The notes: generated from the letters alone by a model not told the origin. Positions 27,631-37,489 are shown, counted from the first letter of the stretch. The stretch: DNA of 64,000 nucleotides from Streptococcus oralis subsp. dentisani (GCF_007475365.1 NZ_CP034442.1:1853001-1917000), one strand, 5' to 3'. Program-made: numbers and translations.

Positions 27631-28009
27631 TGTCAATCTCATTAATGGGATTGCGCTAGCCTTTGAAGGAGATGCGGTTTATTCCATGTATATTCGCCGT
27701 CACCTCATCCTAAAAGGTATGACCAAACCCAATAAACTTCACCAAGAGGCGACCAAGTATGTCTCAGCCAAGGCTCAGGCTCGTCTGATTGCCCTCATGT
27801 TGGAGGAGCATGTCTTGACGGAAAAGGAAGAAGAAATCTATAAACGAGGTCGCAATACCAATAGTCATACAAAGGCTAAAAATGCTGATGTGGTGACTTA
27901 CCGCATGTCTACAGGTTTTGAAGCAGTCATGGGCTATCTTCATCTGACTGAAAATATAGAGCGCTTAGAAACCTTAATCTCTTGGTGTATCCAAAAAGTG
28001 GAGGAGTAG
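27623..28009 (+). CDS. mrnC: Mini-ribonuclease III
   Basis: A 128-residue RNase III-type catalytic domain without an RNA-binding domain, which matures 23S rRNA in Bacillus. It shows NGIALAFEGDAVYSMYIRRHL (catalytic Glu/Asp), KLHQEATKYVSAKAQA and RGRNTNSHTKAKNADVVTYR. The start is GTG at 27623, supported by GAGG seven bases before and by the coupling overlap with cysS. Confidence 0.93.
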   Translation: MIDVNLINGIALAFEGDAVYSMYIRRHLILKGMTKPNKLHQEATKYVSAKAQARLIALMLEEHVLTEKEEEIYKRGRNTNSHTKAKNADVVTYRMSTGFEAVMGYLHLTENIERLETLISWCIQKVEE

Positions 28010-28011
28010 AA

Positions 28012-28881
28012 ATGCTTGCAAAAGAACTACAGGACTGGTTTCCTGAGGCTCAGATTTCAGATCAGCCAGTAGAGAAACCAGGCTATCTCACTCTCCCTTT
28101 AGCCTCTCAGCAGTGGATTTTACTGGAGGAAGCTGGGCTCAGCGAGCGTGAAAAGCAGCTGGTTGCCCTTTTGACTCAGCAGGAGCAGGCTCGTTCACTC
28201 AATCCTTGGTATCCCTATCTGATTGAGGGGAAGGGGCAGGCACCGCAAGCTTTCAAAAAGATTCAGCTGGCTTATTGCCATCTTTCCTATTTCCAACAGG
28301 AAAATCTATCCTCTTGGCTAGACATGATGCGGACTCTTTTTCCCAACTGCCAAACAGTGCTACAGGTCGGGGCTCAGGATTATGTTTTCGTGCTTCAACA
28401 AGATAAGTACACCTCTGTACGATCAATTTTATCTGATACGATTGAAGCAGTTGAGTATGACTTTGGTCTTCGTCTGTCTATCATGTTGGGGCAGGTGTGG
28501 TTTCAGACAGGCCCTCAAGCCCTATCAGACTTGATCAAAGCAGAGCGAGACTTGTTTAAGACTTGGTGGCGTCAGGGTCACCAAGGTGTTCATGCTTTTT
28601 CACAGCTCTATCTTTGGAGTATGGGAGAAAGACTAGTGGACCTGAGGGTCATTAAAGAATGCCTGCACCAGATGATCTTGGATCAGGATCAGATTCAGGA
28701 AATCATTCTCTCCCTTTGGGAAAATAGTGCTGTCTTAACTAAAACAGCCCAGCAACTCTATCTGCATCGCAATTCTCTCCAATACAAGATTGACAAATGG
28801 GAAGAATTGACAGGACTGCAGTTGAAGGAGTTGACGGATCTCACCTTGTGTTATCAGTTGATTTTACCAGATATTCTCTAA
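28012..28881 (+). CDS. PucR/CdaR-type helix-turn-helix regulator
   Basis: A 289-residue protein, not recognised to a named gene. The last 55 residues (TKTAQQLYLHRNSLQYKIDKWEELTG) form the PucR-type C-terminal helix-turn-helix. The first 220 residues have no obvious ligand domain; a central part (about 100-190) may be a degenerate GGDEF-like region as in CdaR. ATG 28012 follows GGAGGAG directly after mrnC (two bases). msmK begins 113 bases later with a cre-like site, so a role in sugar-transport regulation is possible but unproven. Confidence 0.72.
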   Translation: MLAKELQDWFPEAQISDQPVEKPGYLTLPLASQQWILLEEAGLSEREKQLVALLTQQEQARSLNPWYPYLIEGKGQAPQAFKKIQLAYCHLSYFQQENLSSWLDMMRTLFPNCQTVLQVGAQDYVFVLQQDKYTSVRSILSDTIEAVEYDFGLRLSIMLGQVWFQTGPQALSDLIKAERDLFKTWWRQGHQGVHAFSQLYLWSMGERLVDLRVIKECLHQMILDQDQIQEIILSLWENSAVLTKTAQQLYLHRNSLQYKIDKWEELTGLQLKELTDLTLCYQLILPDIL

Positions 28882-28939
28882 AGTTTTGTGCAAGTTGCAC
28901 AGAACTTTTTAATTTTTTTAGTCACCTTGCCATAGAAAT

Positions 28940-28961
28940 GTAAAGCGTTTTCATCTATAAT
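28940..28961 (+). promoter_or_regulatory. msmK promoter -10 with cre-like site
   Basis: -10 TATAAT at 28956-28961. Just upstream, 28940-28953 read on minus is TGAAAACGCTTTAC, which fits the cre pattern TGNAANCGNWNNCW except at the end. Binding of CcpA there would block the promoter when glucose is plentiful. Confidence 0.65.
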
Positions 28962-28994
28962 AAAACTATCAAAAGACAGAAGGAGTTCACCTCG

Positions 28995-30125
28995 ATGGTA
29001 GAATTAAATCTTAAAAACATCTACAAAAAATATCCAAACAGCGAACACTACTCAGTTGAAGACTTCAACTTGGACATCAAAGACAAAGAATTTATCGTTT
29101 TCGTAGGTCCTTCAGGATGTGGTAAATCAACAACTCTTCGTATGATTGCTGGTCTTGAAGACATCACAGAAGGTACTGCATCTATCGATGGCGTGGTTGT
29201 CAATGACGTAGCTCCAAAAGACCGTGACATCGCTATGGTATTCCAAAACTACGCTCTTTATCCACACATGACTGTGTATGACAACATGGCTTTCGGTTTG
29301 AAATTGCGTAAATACAGCAAGGAAGACATCGATAAACGTGTGCAAGAAGCAGCAGCAATCCTTGGTTTGAAAGAATTCTTGGATCGTAAACCTGCTGACC
29401 TTTCAGGTGGTCAACGTCAACGTGTTGCCATGGGTCGTGCCATCGTCCGTGATGCAAAAGTATTCTTGATGGACGAACCTTTGTCAAACTTGGATGCCAA
29501 ACTTCGTGTATCTATGCGTGCTGAAATTGCGAAAATCCACCGCCGTATCGGAGCTACAACTATCTACGTAACTCACGACCAAACAGAAGCAATGACTCTT
29601 GCTGACCGTATCGTTATCATGTCAGCAACTAAGAACCCTGCTGGTACAGGTACTATCGGACGTGTTGAACAAATCGGTACACCTCAAGAAGTTTACAAAA
29701 ACCCAGTTAACAAGTTCGTTGCAGGATTCATCGGAAGCCCAGCTATGAACTTCATCAACGTGAAATTGGTTGGTAGCGAAATTGTTTCTGACGGTTTCCG
29801 CTTGAAAGTTCCAGAAGGTGCTTTGAAAGTTCTTCGTGAAAAAGGCTACGAAGGAAAAGAATTGATCTTCGGTATTCGTCCAGAAGATGTGAATGCAGAA
29901 CCTGCTTTCCTTGAAACATTCCCAGAATCAGTTGTCAAAGCTACTATTTCAGTATCAGAATTGCTTGGTTCAGAATCTCACCTTTACTGCCAAGTTGGTA
30001 AAGATGAATTTGTTGCAAAAGTGGATGCTCGTGACTACTTGCAAACAGGTGCAACGGTTGAACTTGGATTCGACTTGAACAAAGCACACTTCTTCGATGT
30101 AGAAACTGAAAAAACAGTTTACTAA
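28995..30125 (+). CDS. msmK: Shared sugar ABC importer ATPase
   Basis: The 376-residue ATPase energises several carbohydrate ABC importers in streptococci. Walker [10 protein letters not shown] (about 38-46), Q-loop [10 protein letters not shown], signature LSGGQRQR (about 136), Walker [13 protein letters not shown] and switch His [11 protein letters not shown] are all intact. The C-terminal 130 residues form the MalK-like TOBE regulatory domain. It stands alone without permeases, as expected for a shared ATPase. AGGAG lies nine bases before the ATG. Confidence 0.93.
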   Translation: MVELNLKNIYKKYPNSEHYSVEDFNLDIKDKEFIVFVGPSGCGKSTTLRMIAGLEDITEGTASIDGVVVNDVAPKDRDIAMVFQNYALYPHMTVYDNMAFGLKLRKYSKEDIDKRVQEAAAILGLKEFLDRKPADLSGGQRQRVAMGRAIVRDAKVFLMDEPLSNLDAKLRVSMRAEIAKIHRRIGATTIYVTHDQTEAMTLADRIVIMSATKNPAGTGTIGRVEQIGTPQEVYKNPVNKFVAGFIGSPAMNFINVKLVGSEIVSDGFRLKVPEGALKVLREKGYEGKELIFGIRPEDVNAEPAFLETFPESVVKATISVSELLGSESHLYCQVGKDEFVAKVDARDYLQTGATVELGFDLNKAHFFDVETEKTVY

Positions 30126-30142
30126 GATAAATAAAATAACAA

Positions 30143-30177
30143 AGCACTGCAGAGTCTCTCTTGCAGTGTTTTTCTTT
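30143..30177 (+). terminator. Terminator after msmK
   Basis: CACTGCA (30145-30151) pairs with TGCAGTG (30162-30168), extended by A/T pairs, and is followed by TTTTTCTTTT. Confidence 0.85.
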
Positions 30178-30268
30178 TAATTGCTTAGGCTAGGCATGAA
30201 AACAGGCTTTTCTAGTTTTAATATTCTTAAAAAAGTGATAAAATGGTAGGAAGAATTGGAGAGAATAG

Positions 30269-32485
30269 ATGCCGAAAGAAGTGAATTTGACGGGCGATGA
30301 GGTTGTCGCTTTAACGCAAAAATATTTATCGAAAGAAGATGTTGCTTTTGTACATAAAGCCTTGGTTTACGCAGTTGAATGCCATAGTGGTCAGTATCGT
30401 AAATCTGGCGAGCCCTATATTATTCATCCCATTCAGGTGGCAGGGATTTTAGCTAAGCTCAAGCTAGATGCTGTGACAGTTGCCTGTGGTTTTTTGCATG
30501 ACGTAGTTGAGGATACGGATACGACCTTGGATGATTTAGAGCAAGAGTTTGGTCATGATGTTCGCATTATTGTTGATGGGGTGACTAAGCTTGGTAAGGT
30601 CGAGTACAAATCAATTGAGGAGCAATTAGCGGAAAATCACCGCAAGATGCTTATGGCCATGTCTGAGGATATTCGCGTTATCTTGGTTAAACTATCTGAC
30701 CGCTTGCATAACATGAGAACACTTAACCACCTGCGAAAAGACAAGCAGGAGCGCATTTCCAGAGAAACCATGGAAATCTATGCACCGCTTGCTCATCGTC
30801 TGGGGATTTCCAGCGTCAAGTGGGAGTTGGAAGACCTATCCTTCCGTTACCTCAATCCGACCGAGTTTTACAAGATCACTCACATGATGAAAGAAAAACG
30901 CAGAGAGCGTGAGGCTTTGGTCGATGAAGTCGTGACAAAGTTGGAGGAGTACACTTCCGAACGCAATCTAAAAGGGAAAATCTATGGCCGTCCCAAGCAT
31001 ATCTACTCTATCTATCGCAAGATGCAGGATAAAAAGAAACGCTTCGAGGAAATCTATGACCTGATTGCTATTCGCTGTATCTTAGATACCCAGAGTGATG
31101 TCTATGCCATGCTGGGCTATGTGCATGAACTTTGGAAACCCATGCCAGGTCGCTTCAAAGATTATATTGCTAACCGTAAGGCCAATGGTTACCAGTCTAT
31201 CCATACGACTGTCTATGGACCAAAAGGCCCGATTGAATTCCAGATTCGTACCAAGGAAATGCACGAAGTGGCTGAGTACGGGGTTGCGGCTCACTGGGCT
31301 TATAAAAAAGGAATCAAGGGGCAGGTCAACAGCAAAGAATCAGCTATCGGGATGAACTGGATCAAGGAAATGATTGAGTTGCAAGACCAGGCTGATGATG
31401 CCAAGGAATTTGTGGATTCTGTTAAGGAAAACTACCTAGCTGAGGAGATTTACGTCTTTACCCCAGATGGGGCTGTACGTTCCCTTCCAAAAGATTCAGG
31501 CCCGATTGACTTTGCCTATGAAATTCATACCAAAGTCGGTGAAAAAGCAACTGGTGCCAAGGTCAATGGCCGTATGGTTCCTCTGACAACCAAGCTTAAG
31601 ACAGGGGATCAGGTTGAAATTATCACCAACCCCAACTCCTTTGGCCCGAGTCGTGACTGGCTCAACATGGTTAAGACTAGCAAGGCACGCAACAAGATTC
31701 GCCAGTTCTTTAAAAATCAAGACAAGGAATTGTCTGTTAATAAGGGACGCGAACTGCTGATTAATCAACTCCAAGAGAATGGCTATGTGGCTAATAAGTA
31801 TATGGACAAGCGGCACATGGACCAAGTCCTTCAAAAGACCAGCTACAAGACAGAAGAATCCCTCTTTGCGGCCATTGGTTTTGGAGAAATCAGTGCTATT
31901 ACTGTCTTTAACCGTCTGACTGAAAAGGAACGCCGTGAGGAGGAACGTGCCAAGGCTAGGGCTGAAGCAGAAGAGCTTGTCAAAGGCGGCGAGGTCAAGG
32001 TTGAAAACAAAGAAACCCTCAAGGTTAAGCATGAGGGCGGTGTCATTATTGAAGGTGCCTCAGGTCTCTTGGTTCGGATTGCTAAGTGTTGTAATCCCGT
32101 GCCTGGTGACGATATTGTCGGCTACATTACCAAGGGGCGTGGTGTGGCCATTCACCGCGTGGACTGTATGAACCTTCGCGCCCAAGAAAACTACGAGCAA
32201 CGTCTCCTTGATGTGGAATGGGAAGACCAATACTCAAGCAAGGAATATATTGCTCACATCGATATCTACGGCCTCAACCGTACAGGTCTCTTAAATGATG
32301 TTCTGCAAGTTCTTTCCAACACAACTAAGAATATCTCAACCGTTAATGCCCAACCAACCAAGGATATGAAATTTGCCAATATCCATGTGTCCTTTGGAAT
32401 CTCAAATCTCTCTACACTGACCACAGTCGTGGATAAGATTAAGAGTGTGCCAGAGGTCTACTCTGTCAAACGGACCAATGGCTAA
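30269..32485 (+). CDS. relA: Bifunctional (p)ppGpp synthetase/hydrolase, RelA/SpoT homologue
   Basis: The 738-residue stringent-response enzyme. The HD hydrolase (H77-D78 in LHDVVEDTDT) is intact, followed by the synthetase domain (about 230-340, with IYSIYRKMQDK and KPMPGRFKDYIA), TGS (about 392-450), zinc-finger helical region with AKCCNPVPGDDI, and a C-terminal ACT domain. Both activities should therefore be present. dtd follows 18 bases later, a conserved Firmicute pairing. Confidence 0.96.
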   Translation: MPKEVNLTGDEVVALTQKYLSKEDVAFVHKALVYAVECHSGQYRKSGEPYIIHPIQVAGILAKLKLDAVTVACGFLHDVVEDTDTTLDDLEQEFGHDVRIIVDGVTKLGKVEYKSIEEQLAENHRKMLMAMSEDIRVILVKLSDRLHNMRTLNHLRKDKQERISRETMEIYAPLAHRLGISSVKWELEDLSFRYLNPTEFYKITHMMKEKRREREALVDEVVTKLEEYTSERNLKGKIYGRPKHIYSIYRKMQDKKKRFEEIYDLIAIRCILDTQSDVYAMLGYVHELWKPMPGRFKDYIANRKANGYQSIHTTVYGPKGPIEFQIRTKEMHEVAEYGVAAHWAYKKGIKGQVNSKESAIGMNWIKEMIELQDQADDAKEFVDSVKENYLAEEIYVFTPDGAVRSLPKDSGPIDFAYEIHTKVGEKATGAKVNGRMVPLTTKLKTGDQVEIITNPNSFGPSRDWLNMVKTSKARNKIRQFFKNQDKELSVNKGRELLINQLQENGYVANKYMDKRHMDQVLQKTSYKTEESLFAAIGFGEISAITVFNRLTEKERREEERAKARAEAEELVKGGEVKVENKETLKVKHEGGVIIEGASGLLVRIAKCCNPVPGDDIVGYITKGRGVAIHRVDCMNLRAQENYEQRLLDVEWEDQYSSKEYIAHIDIYGLNRTGLLNDVLQVLSNTTKNISTVNAQPTKDMKFANIHVSFGISNLSTLTTVVDKIKSVPEVYSVKRTNG

Positions 32486-32503
32486 GATCTAGAAAGGATT
32501 TTT

Positions 32504-32947
32504 ATGAAAATCGTCGTTCAACGAGTTAAGAAAGCTCAAGTGAGTATTGAAGGTCAGGTTCAGGGAAAAATCAATCAGGGGCTCTTATTGTTGGTCGGAG
32601 TAGGACCAGAGGACCAAGAGGAAGATCTGGACTATGCTGTCCGAAAGCTCGTCAACATGCGAATTTTTTCTGATGCAGAAGGCAAGATGAATCTGTCTGT
32701 TAAGGATATTGAGGGCGCAATTCTTTCTATTTCTCAGTTTACCCTCTTTGCAGATACCAAGAAAGGCAATCGTCCCGCCTTTACAGGTGCAGCCAAGCCT
32801 GATATGGCATCAGATTTCTATGATGCTCTCAATCAAAAGCTAGCGCAAGAAGTGCCCGTTCAGACAGGCATCTTTGGAGCGGATATGCAGGTTGAGCTGG
32901 TCAATGACGGACCAGTCACCATTATCCTTGATACTAAAAATAGATAA
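32504..32947 (+). CDS. dtd: D-aminoacyl-tRNA deacylase
   Basis: The 147-residue enzyme removes D-amino acids and wrongly loaded glycine from tRNA. Motifs: [11 protein letters not shown] at the start, the catalytic SQFTLFADT and the closing [13 protein letters not shown], which has the family's conserved GP. It is co-transcribed with relA and ends at a terminator. Confidence 0.95.
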   Translation: MKIVVQRVKKAQVSIEGQVQGKINQGLLLLVGVGPEDQEEDLDYAVRKLVNMRIFSDAEGKMNLSVKDIEGAILSISQFTLFADTKKGNRPAFTGAAKPDMASDFYDALNQKLAQEVPVQTGIFGADMQVELVNDGPVTIILDTKNR

Positions 32948-32948
32948 G

Positions 32949-32977
32949 AAAACCAAGTCAGTCGGCTTGGTTTTTGT
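32949..32977 (+). terminator. Terminator after dtd
   Basis: AAAACCAAG (32949-32957) and CTTGGTTTT (32966-32974), eight-base loop, T-rich tail; it runs up to the end of the convergent membrane-protein gene. Confidence 0.85.
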
Positions 32978-33391
32978 TTATAGACACTCCCAGAAAGAGA
33001 TATGTTTGTTGTAAAAGTCGGGATAGTTTTCTCTTAGGTGACTAGCCGTTATATAATAAAAAGTAGAATGACAGGAAGTAAAGACTGGAGTAAGAGAGTA
33101 GAAATGTTGAGGGCCAGTGATGGCTAAAAAGACAAATAATAGAAGGTCAACTGAGAGAATCTCTAAGTAATAAAGGCGAATTTTTTTGTTCATCTGAGGA
33201 TAAATCTCTGAGAAATGTTTTTTGAGTCGGAAGACCAAGCGAGACAGCAGTAGTCCCTGAGCAAGGATGAAAATGAAGCCAGAGAGTAAGAGCCAGTCCC
33301 AAGATGTCTCGGGTCTAGTGGTAGAAAATGCAAATAGTAGCAAATCGGAGAGTGCAATGGCTGCGAAGTGTATTCTAAAGAGTTTTTTCAT
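32978..33391 (-). CDS. Small membrane protein of unknown function
   Basis: A 137-residue protein with four hydrophobic segments (about 8-24, 32-52, 78-95, 103-120), separated by a basic loop LKKHFSEIYPQMNKKIRLYY. Not recognised. GGGAGG precedes the ATG. It lies alone between dtd and psaR. The tail after the last segment carries Cys and aromatic residues (KHISFWECL). Four short helices without charged pore residues suggest an accessory or stress membrane protein, but no function is proposed. Confidence 0.7.
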   Translation of the reverse strand: MKKLFRIHFAAIALSDLLLFAFSTTRPETSWDWLLLSGFIFILAQGLLLSRLVFRLKKHFSEIYPQMNKKIRLYYLEILSVDLLLFVFLAITGPQHFYSLTPVFTSCHSTFYYITASHLRENYPDFYNKHISFWECL

Positions 33392-33459
33392 AGGAAGACC
33401 TCCCTCTTTTATCTAGCTTCATTCTACACCAAACGAATGGGACTTACAAGCAAAATAAC

Positions 33460-33491
33460 AAAAAATCCCTGAAATGAACTTCTTTCAGGGA
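33460..33491 (-). terminator. Terminator after psaR
   Basis: TCCCTGAAA (33466-33474) and TTTCAGGGA (33483-33491), eight-base loop; on minus the stem is followed by TTTTTTG. Confidence 0.88.
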
Positions 33492-33498
33492 TAAGGGG

Positions 33499-34149
33499 TT
33501 AGTTGATTTTTTCGACATAGAGTTGTTTGGCGATATCCATACTAACTTGGAGGTCTTCGTCTTTGTTGACTAGAGTAAAGCTATTGGAAAAGCCATCAAA
33601 CTGCTTGACTTGGAGTTGATCACCGATATGAATTGCGTGCTTTTCTAAATATTTGAGTAGTTCAAAGCTATCATGAACGCGAGTCAGAAGATAGGATCCA
33701 GCTTCCTGGACGGCTGCTAGTGGCAGGTTATTGATTTCAACCAAGAGTTCTCCCTCGGCTGGTATGGTTCCACCGTGGGGACAGGTTTGAGGGAAGCCAA
33801 GCAGTTTATCCAATCTCTTTACAAATAGGTCAGAGACAGTGTGCTCTAAGACCTCAGCTTCTTCGTGGATTTGATCGCTGGTATAGTCGAGATGGTGAAC
33901 TAGAAAGACTTCAATCAAACGGTGTTTACGATAGAGCTCAGAGACCAGTTTGAGGCCAATATCTGTCAATAGGTAGCCATTCTCTTTATCCTTGAGGATG
34001 AGATTTTCACTTTTCATGCGTTTGATCATCTCTGTTACGGCAGGTGGAGAGACCTGCATACGGGCAGCAATTTCTTTATTGGTGATTTTCTGCATCTCCG
34101 TACCGATTTCATAAATACATTTTAGGTAGTCTTCTTTATTTGGCGTCAT
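33499..34149 (-). CDS. psaR: Manganese-dependent DtxR-family repressor
   Basis: A 216-residue regulator with an N-terminal winged helix (NKEDYLKCIYEIG...NKEIAARMQVSPPAVTEMIKRM), metal-binding and dimerisation helices (HRLIEVFLVHHL...EEAEVLEH) and a C-terminal FeoA/SH3-like domain. With Mn(II) it should shut off psaBCA via the dyad at 37409-37432. ATG 34149 follows AGGGA. An in-frame ATG at 34176 is rejected because the -10 at 34179-34184 places the transcript start downstream of it. Confidence 0.9.
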   Translation of the reverse strand: MTPNKEDYLKCIYEIGTEMQKITNKEIAARMQVSPPAVTEMIKRMKSENLILKDKENGYLLTDIGLKLVSELYRKHRLIEVFLVHHLDYTSDQIHEEAEVLEHTVSDLFVKRLDKLLGFPQTCPHGGTIPAEGELLVEINNLPLAAVQEAGSYLLTRVHDSFELLKYLEKHAIHIGDQLQVKQFDGFSNSFTLVNKDEDLQVSMDIAKQLYVEKIN

Positions 34150-34178
34150 TCGTTCCCTCTTGTCTTTTCTCTCCATCT

Positions 34179-34187
34179 AGTATATCA
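34179..34187 (-). promoter_or_regulatory. psaR extended -10 promoter
   Basis: Read on minus: TGATATACT. The -35 region falls inside the tpx terminator hairpin, so the two signals are interleaved. Confidence 0.65.
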
Positions 34188-34191
34188 AAAA

Positions 34192-34212
34192 AAGCTAGAT
34201 TTCTCTAGCCTT
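34192..34212 (-). terminator. Terminator after tpx
   Basis: On minus: AGGCTAGA, short loop, TCTAGCTT then TTTTTG. The stem is short but the U-tract is good. Confidence 0.65.
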
Positions 34213-34232
34213 CTGCCGTAATGGCTTTGATT

Positions 34233-34727
34233 TTAGTCCAGTTCTTTAACAGCGGCAATGGCAGGTTCAAAGTTTGGCTCCGTGTTGATATTGTCAACGT
34301 ATTCTACATAACGGATGATATTGTCAGCATCGAGAACAAAGACGGCACGTGCAAGGAGATGCCATTCGTTGATCAAGAGAGCATAATCACGTCCGAAAGA
34401 ATGGTCAAAGTAGTCTGAAAGCATAATGGCATTCTCAAGACCTTCAGCCCCACACCAGCGTCCTTGGGCAAATGGTAGGTCCATAGAAACGGTAAGAACG
34501 ACGGTGTTGTCAAGGTTGGCAAGTTCCTGGTTGAATCGACGTGTTTGCGTTGAGCAGATACCAGTATCGATAGAAGGGACAACACTCAAGACTTTTTTCT
34601 TTCCATCAAAGTCAGCTAGCGTTTTTTTAGAGAGATCGGTTGTAGTGAGGGAAAAGTCGAGTGCCTTGTCTCCGACTTGCAGTTGTTTACCTGTAAAAGT
34701 TACAGGATTTCCGAGAAAAGTGGTCAT
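34233..34727 (-). CDS. tpx: Thiol peroxidase (psaD)
   Basis: The 164-residue atypical 2-Cys peroxiredoxin reduces peroxides with thioredoxin electrons. It has the Tpx pattern [19 protein letters not shown] (peroxidatic Cys about 58) and [14 protein letters not shown] (resolving Cys about 92). It follows psaA, and sits beside manganese uptake, a known oxidative-stress partnership in pneumococci. It has its own promoter after the psa terminator. Confidence 0.95.
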   Translation of the reverse strand: MTTFLGNPVTFTGKQLQVGDKALDFSLTTTDLSKKTLADFDGKKKVLSVVPSIDTGICSTQTRRFNQELANLDNTVVLTVSMDLPFAQGRWCGAEGLENAIMLSDYFDHSFGRDYALLINEWHLLARAVFVLDADNIIRYVEYVDNINTEPNFEPAIAAVKELD

Positions 34728-34752
34728 AAATTACTCCATTCTTTTTTCTTTT

Positions 34753-34782
34753 ATTTTACCGAGAATTGTCAGATTTTTCCAA
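34753..34782 (-). promoter_or_regulatory. tpx promoter
   Basis: On minus: -35 TTGGAA (34777-34782), 18-base spacer, -10 TAAAAT (34753-34758). Confidence 0.65.
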
Positions 34783-34805
34783 TGATTTGACCGGAAAGTG
34801 AAAAC

Positions 34806-34839
34806 AAAAAACGCCAATTCGGTGAGAATGACGTTTTTA
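34806..34839 (-). terminator. Terminator after psaA
   Basis: AAAAACG (34807-34813) and CGTTTTT (34832-34838) enclose an inner ATTC/GAAT pairing; T-rich tail on minus. Partial readthrough into tpx is possible. Confidence 0.75.
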
Positions 34840-34844
34840 ATGGA

Positions 34845-35774
34845 TTATTTTGACAAACCTTCAGCAATCTTGTCAAGGTTGTATTTCATCATGTTGTAGT
34901 AGCTGTCACCTTCTTTACCTTCTTCAGCAATTGAGTCAGTAAAGATTTGTGCGTAAATTGGAATATTTGTGTCTTGTGAAACAGTCTTCATTGGACGGTC
35001 ATCGACACTTGATTCAACAAAGAGTGATGGAACTTTTGTTTGGCGAAGCTTTTCAACCAAGGTCTTGATTTGTTCAGGTGTTCCTTCTTCTTCTGTGTTG
35101 ATTTCCCAGATGTAGGCACTTGGAACTCCGTAAGCTTTAGAGAAGTATTTGAAGCATCCTTCGCTGGTTACGATGAGTTTTTTCTCAGCAGGGATATTGT
35201 TAAATTTCTCTTTGGCTTCCTTGTCCAGTTTGTCTAGCTTTTCAGTATAGTCTTTGAGATTTTTTTCGTAGAACTCCTTGTTGCTAGGGTCTTTTGCAAT
35301 CAACTGTTTAGCGATATTTTTAGCATAAATCATTCCATTTTCAAGGTTGAGCCAAGCGTGTGGATCTTCTTTGCCTTTTTCATTTTGACCTTCGAGGTAG
35401 ATGATTTCTACACCGTCGCTAACTGCAAAGTAGTCTTTGTTTTCAGTTTTCTTGGCATTTTCGACCAATTTGGTAAACCAAGCATTGCCACCTGTTTCAA
35501 GGTTGATACCGTTATAGAAAATCAAGTCAGCTTGAGAGGTTTTCTTAACGTCTTCAGGAAGTGGTTCGTATTCGTGCGGGTCTTGACCAACAGGAACGAT
35601 ACTGTGAAGATCAATCTTGTCACCAGCGATATTTTTGGTAATATCAGCGATGATTGAGTTTGTAGCAACAACTTTCAGTTTTTGACCAGAAGCTGCATCT
35701 TTTTTTCCGCTAGCACATGCTACAAGTGCAATGACGGAAAGAAAGAGTACAAGCAATGTACCTAATTTTTTCAT
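34845..35774 (-). CDS. psaA: Manganese-binding lipoprotein of the Psa importer
   Basis: The 309-residue lipoprotein captures Mn(II) outside the membrane. Signal peptide with lipobox LVAC (lipidated C20), then a cluster-A-I binding protein. Metal ligands are visible: His in GQDPHEYEP, His in EDPHAWLN, Glu in VTSEGCF and a C-terminal Asp in the IFTDS region. GGAGG precedes the ATG. It is the last gene of psaBCA and is also a well-known pneumococcal surface antigen. Confidence 0.97.
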   Translation of the reverse strand: MKKLGTLLVLFLSVIALVACASGKKDAASGQKLKVVATNSIIADITKNIAGDKIDLHSIVPVGQDPHEYEPLPEDVKKTSQADLIFYNGINLETGGNAWFTKLVENAKKTENKDYFAVSDGVEIIYLEGQNEKGKEDPHAWLNLENGMIYAKNIAKQLIAKDPSNKEFYEKNLKDYTEKLDKLDKEAKEKFNNIPAEKKLIVTSEGCFKYFSKAYGVPSAYIWEINTEEEGTPEQIKTLVEKLRQTKVPSLFVESSVDDRPMKTVSQDTNIPIYAQIFTDSIAEEGKEGDSYYNMMKYNLDKIAEGLSK

Positions 35775-35800
35775 TAGATTCCTCCAGAAGGGTTTCCCCG

Positions 35801-36649
35801 TTATTTAATGATTTTTTTGTTTTTCAGTTTCAAGTATCGTTGCTTAGGAGAGATAAAGAAACTGATTAGAAAGAAGCTGGCGGATGTGAGCACGATGCTC
35901 GATCCTGCTGCGAGATTGAAACTATAGCCGATAAAGAGTCCCACAACAGAAGCGGTTGCCCCTAGGGTTGATGAAAGGAAAATCATACTCTTTAGGCTAT
36001 TAGCATAAAGGTAAGCCGTCGCGGCTGGAGTGATTAGCATGGCCACGATAAGAATGGTTCCAACACTTTGCATTGCGGTGACAGACACAAGGGTCAAGAG
36101 CACCATGAGCAGATAGTGGTAGAAATTAACGGGCATTCCCATGGCCTTAGCCAGAAGCTCGTCAAAGGATGTAATCAATAGTTGTTTAAAGAAAATCCCG
36201 ATAATCAAGAGAATGACTGCGCCCACACCAATGGTAATCCACATGTCCGTATCTTGGACAGCGAGGATATTCCCAAAAAGGATATGAAAGAGGTCTGTCG
36301 AACTCTTGGCAACACTAATCAAGATGACACCTAAGGCTAAGAAAGATGAAAAGGTAATACCAATGGCAGTGTCACTCTTGATAATAGAGTTTCCCTTGAT
36401 GTAGGTAATGATGATGGAAGCCATCAAGCCAAAGATGATGGCTCCAATAAAGAAATCAATTCCCAGGATAAAGGAAAGGGCTACGCCGGGCAAAACTGCG
36501 TGAGAGATGGCATCCCCCATGAGAGACATCCCACGTAGGATGATAAAACATCCCACAGCTCCAGCAACAACTCCGATGACAATAGCTGTTATCAAGGCGT
36601 TTTGTAGGAAATGGAAATTTTGCAATCCATTGATAAATTCTGCTATCAT
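35801..36649 (-). CDS. psaC: Manganese ABC permease
   Basis: The 282-residue integral membrane protein of the ABC-3 family has eight or nine hydrophobic segments, with [19 protein letters not shown] and the late [11 protein letters not shown] signatures. It forms the Mn(II) channel with PsaB. It overlaps psaB by four bases, with GGAGGTGACCT directly before its ATG. Confidence 0.95.
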   Translation of the reverse strand: MIAEFINGLQNFHFLQNALITAIVIGVVAGAVGCFIILRGMSLMGDAISHAVLPGVALSFILGIDFFIGAIIFGLMASIIITYIKGNSIIKSDTAIGITFSSFLALGVILISVAKSSTDLFHILFGNILAVQDTDMWITIGVGAVILLIIGIFFKQLLITSFDELLAKAMGMPVNFYHYLLMVLLTLVSVTAMQSVGTILIVAMLITPAATAYLYANSLKSMIFLSSTLGATASVVGLFIGYSFNLAAGSSIVLTSASFFLISFFISPKQRYLKLKNKKIIK

Positions 36650-37368
36650 AGGTCACCTCCATTGAAAAAGAGTTTGCTACCGTAGGCCTTTTTGAGATTG
36701 ACCTCGGTAAAGGTTTCTTCGGTCGGACCAAGGTCTATTAATTCTCGATTGAGAAGCAAAACTTGGTCGAAATAATGGGGGACTTTGCTGAGGTCATGAT
36801 GGACGATGAGAACTGTTTTACCAGATTTTTTTAGGTCTCTCAGCGTATTCATGATAATCTCTTCACTGATCGAGTCAATCCCGACAAAAGGCTCATCTAG
36901 AAAGATGTAGTCAGCTTCCTGCACTAGGCAGCGGGCAATCAAAACACGTTGGAATTGTCCTCCTGAGAGCTGGCTGATTTGGCGATCAGCATAGTCTGAG
37001 AGTCCAACGATTTCAAGTGCTTCTGCCACTTTTTTCCAGTGGCTGGCCTTTAAAGTGTGGAAGAGCGGGATGGATGGATAGAGTCCCAGAGAGACACATT
37101 CCTTGACCTTGATAGGGAAATTGTAGTCGATATGGATTTTTTGCTCGACATAGGCAACTCGATTTAAAGATTTCTTGACTTCTTTGTCGTCGAGAAAGGC
37201 CTGACCTTCATGTGGGATAATTCCTAACATACCTTTTAATAAAGTTGATTTTCCAGCACCATTTGGACCAATAATTCCGGTAATAGTTGGTCCGTGGAGC
37301 ACTAGTGAGATATCCTTTAGTGCCAGCGTTTCTTTGTAGGAGACGCTGAGGTGTTCAATACGTATCAT
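36646..37368 (-). CDS. psaB: Manganese ABC transporter ATPase
   Basis: The 240-residue ATPase has Walker [10 protein letters not shown], signature LSGGQFQR, Walker [13 protein letters not shown] and the switch His in VLIVHHDLS. First gene of the psaBCA operon. A double GGAGG ribosome site lies upstream. The promoter overlaps a PsaR dyad. Confidence 0.95.
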   Translation of the reverse strand: MIRIEHLSVSYKETLALKDISLVLHGPTITGIIGPNGAGKSTLLKGMLGIIPHEGQAFLDDKEVKKSLNRVAYVEQKIHIDYNFPIKVKECVSLGLYPSIPLFHTLKASHWKKVAEALEIVGLSDYADRQISQLSGGQFQRVLIARCLVQEADYIFLDEPFVGIDSISEEIIMNTLRDLKKSGKTVLIVHHDLSKVPHYFDQVLLLNRELIDLGPTEETFTEVNLKKAYGSKLFFNGGDL

Positions 37369-37393
37369 AACAAATTCCTCCCTCCTGTATTTT

Positions 37394-37432
37394 AATATAC
37401 ATTAAAAAAAAAATTAAGTCAAGTTAATTTTT
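37394..37432 (-). promoter_or_regulatory. psaBCA promoter overlapped by the PsaR operator
   Basis: On minus: -35 TTGACT (37417-37422), 17-base spacer, -10 TATATT (37394-37399). The dyad AAAAATTAA (37409-37417) / TTAATTTTT (37424-37432) around GTCAAG covers the -35 and matches the AATTAACTTGACTTAATT operator known for pneumococcal PsaR. Confidence 0.88.
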
Positions 37433-37475
37433 GAAAAATTTAAAATAATCTAGTCTTTTAATTTATTTTAAATAG

Positions 37476-37489
37476 TGAAAGCGATGCCA
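37476..37489 (+). promoter_or_regulatory. Candidate cre site upstream of pepO
   Basis: TGAAAGCGATGCCA fits TGNAANCGNWNNCW at every position. It lies about 50 bases before the pepO -35 and about 45 bases behind the psaB dyad, so an effect on either gene is possible. Confidence 0.45.

Noticed and set aside
34150..34176. Longer psaR with nine more residues
   Set aside because: The -10 at 34179-34184 puts the transcript start after this ATG; the internal ATG at 34149 has the ribosome site.
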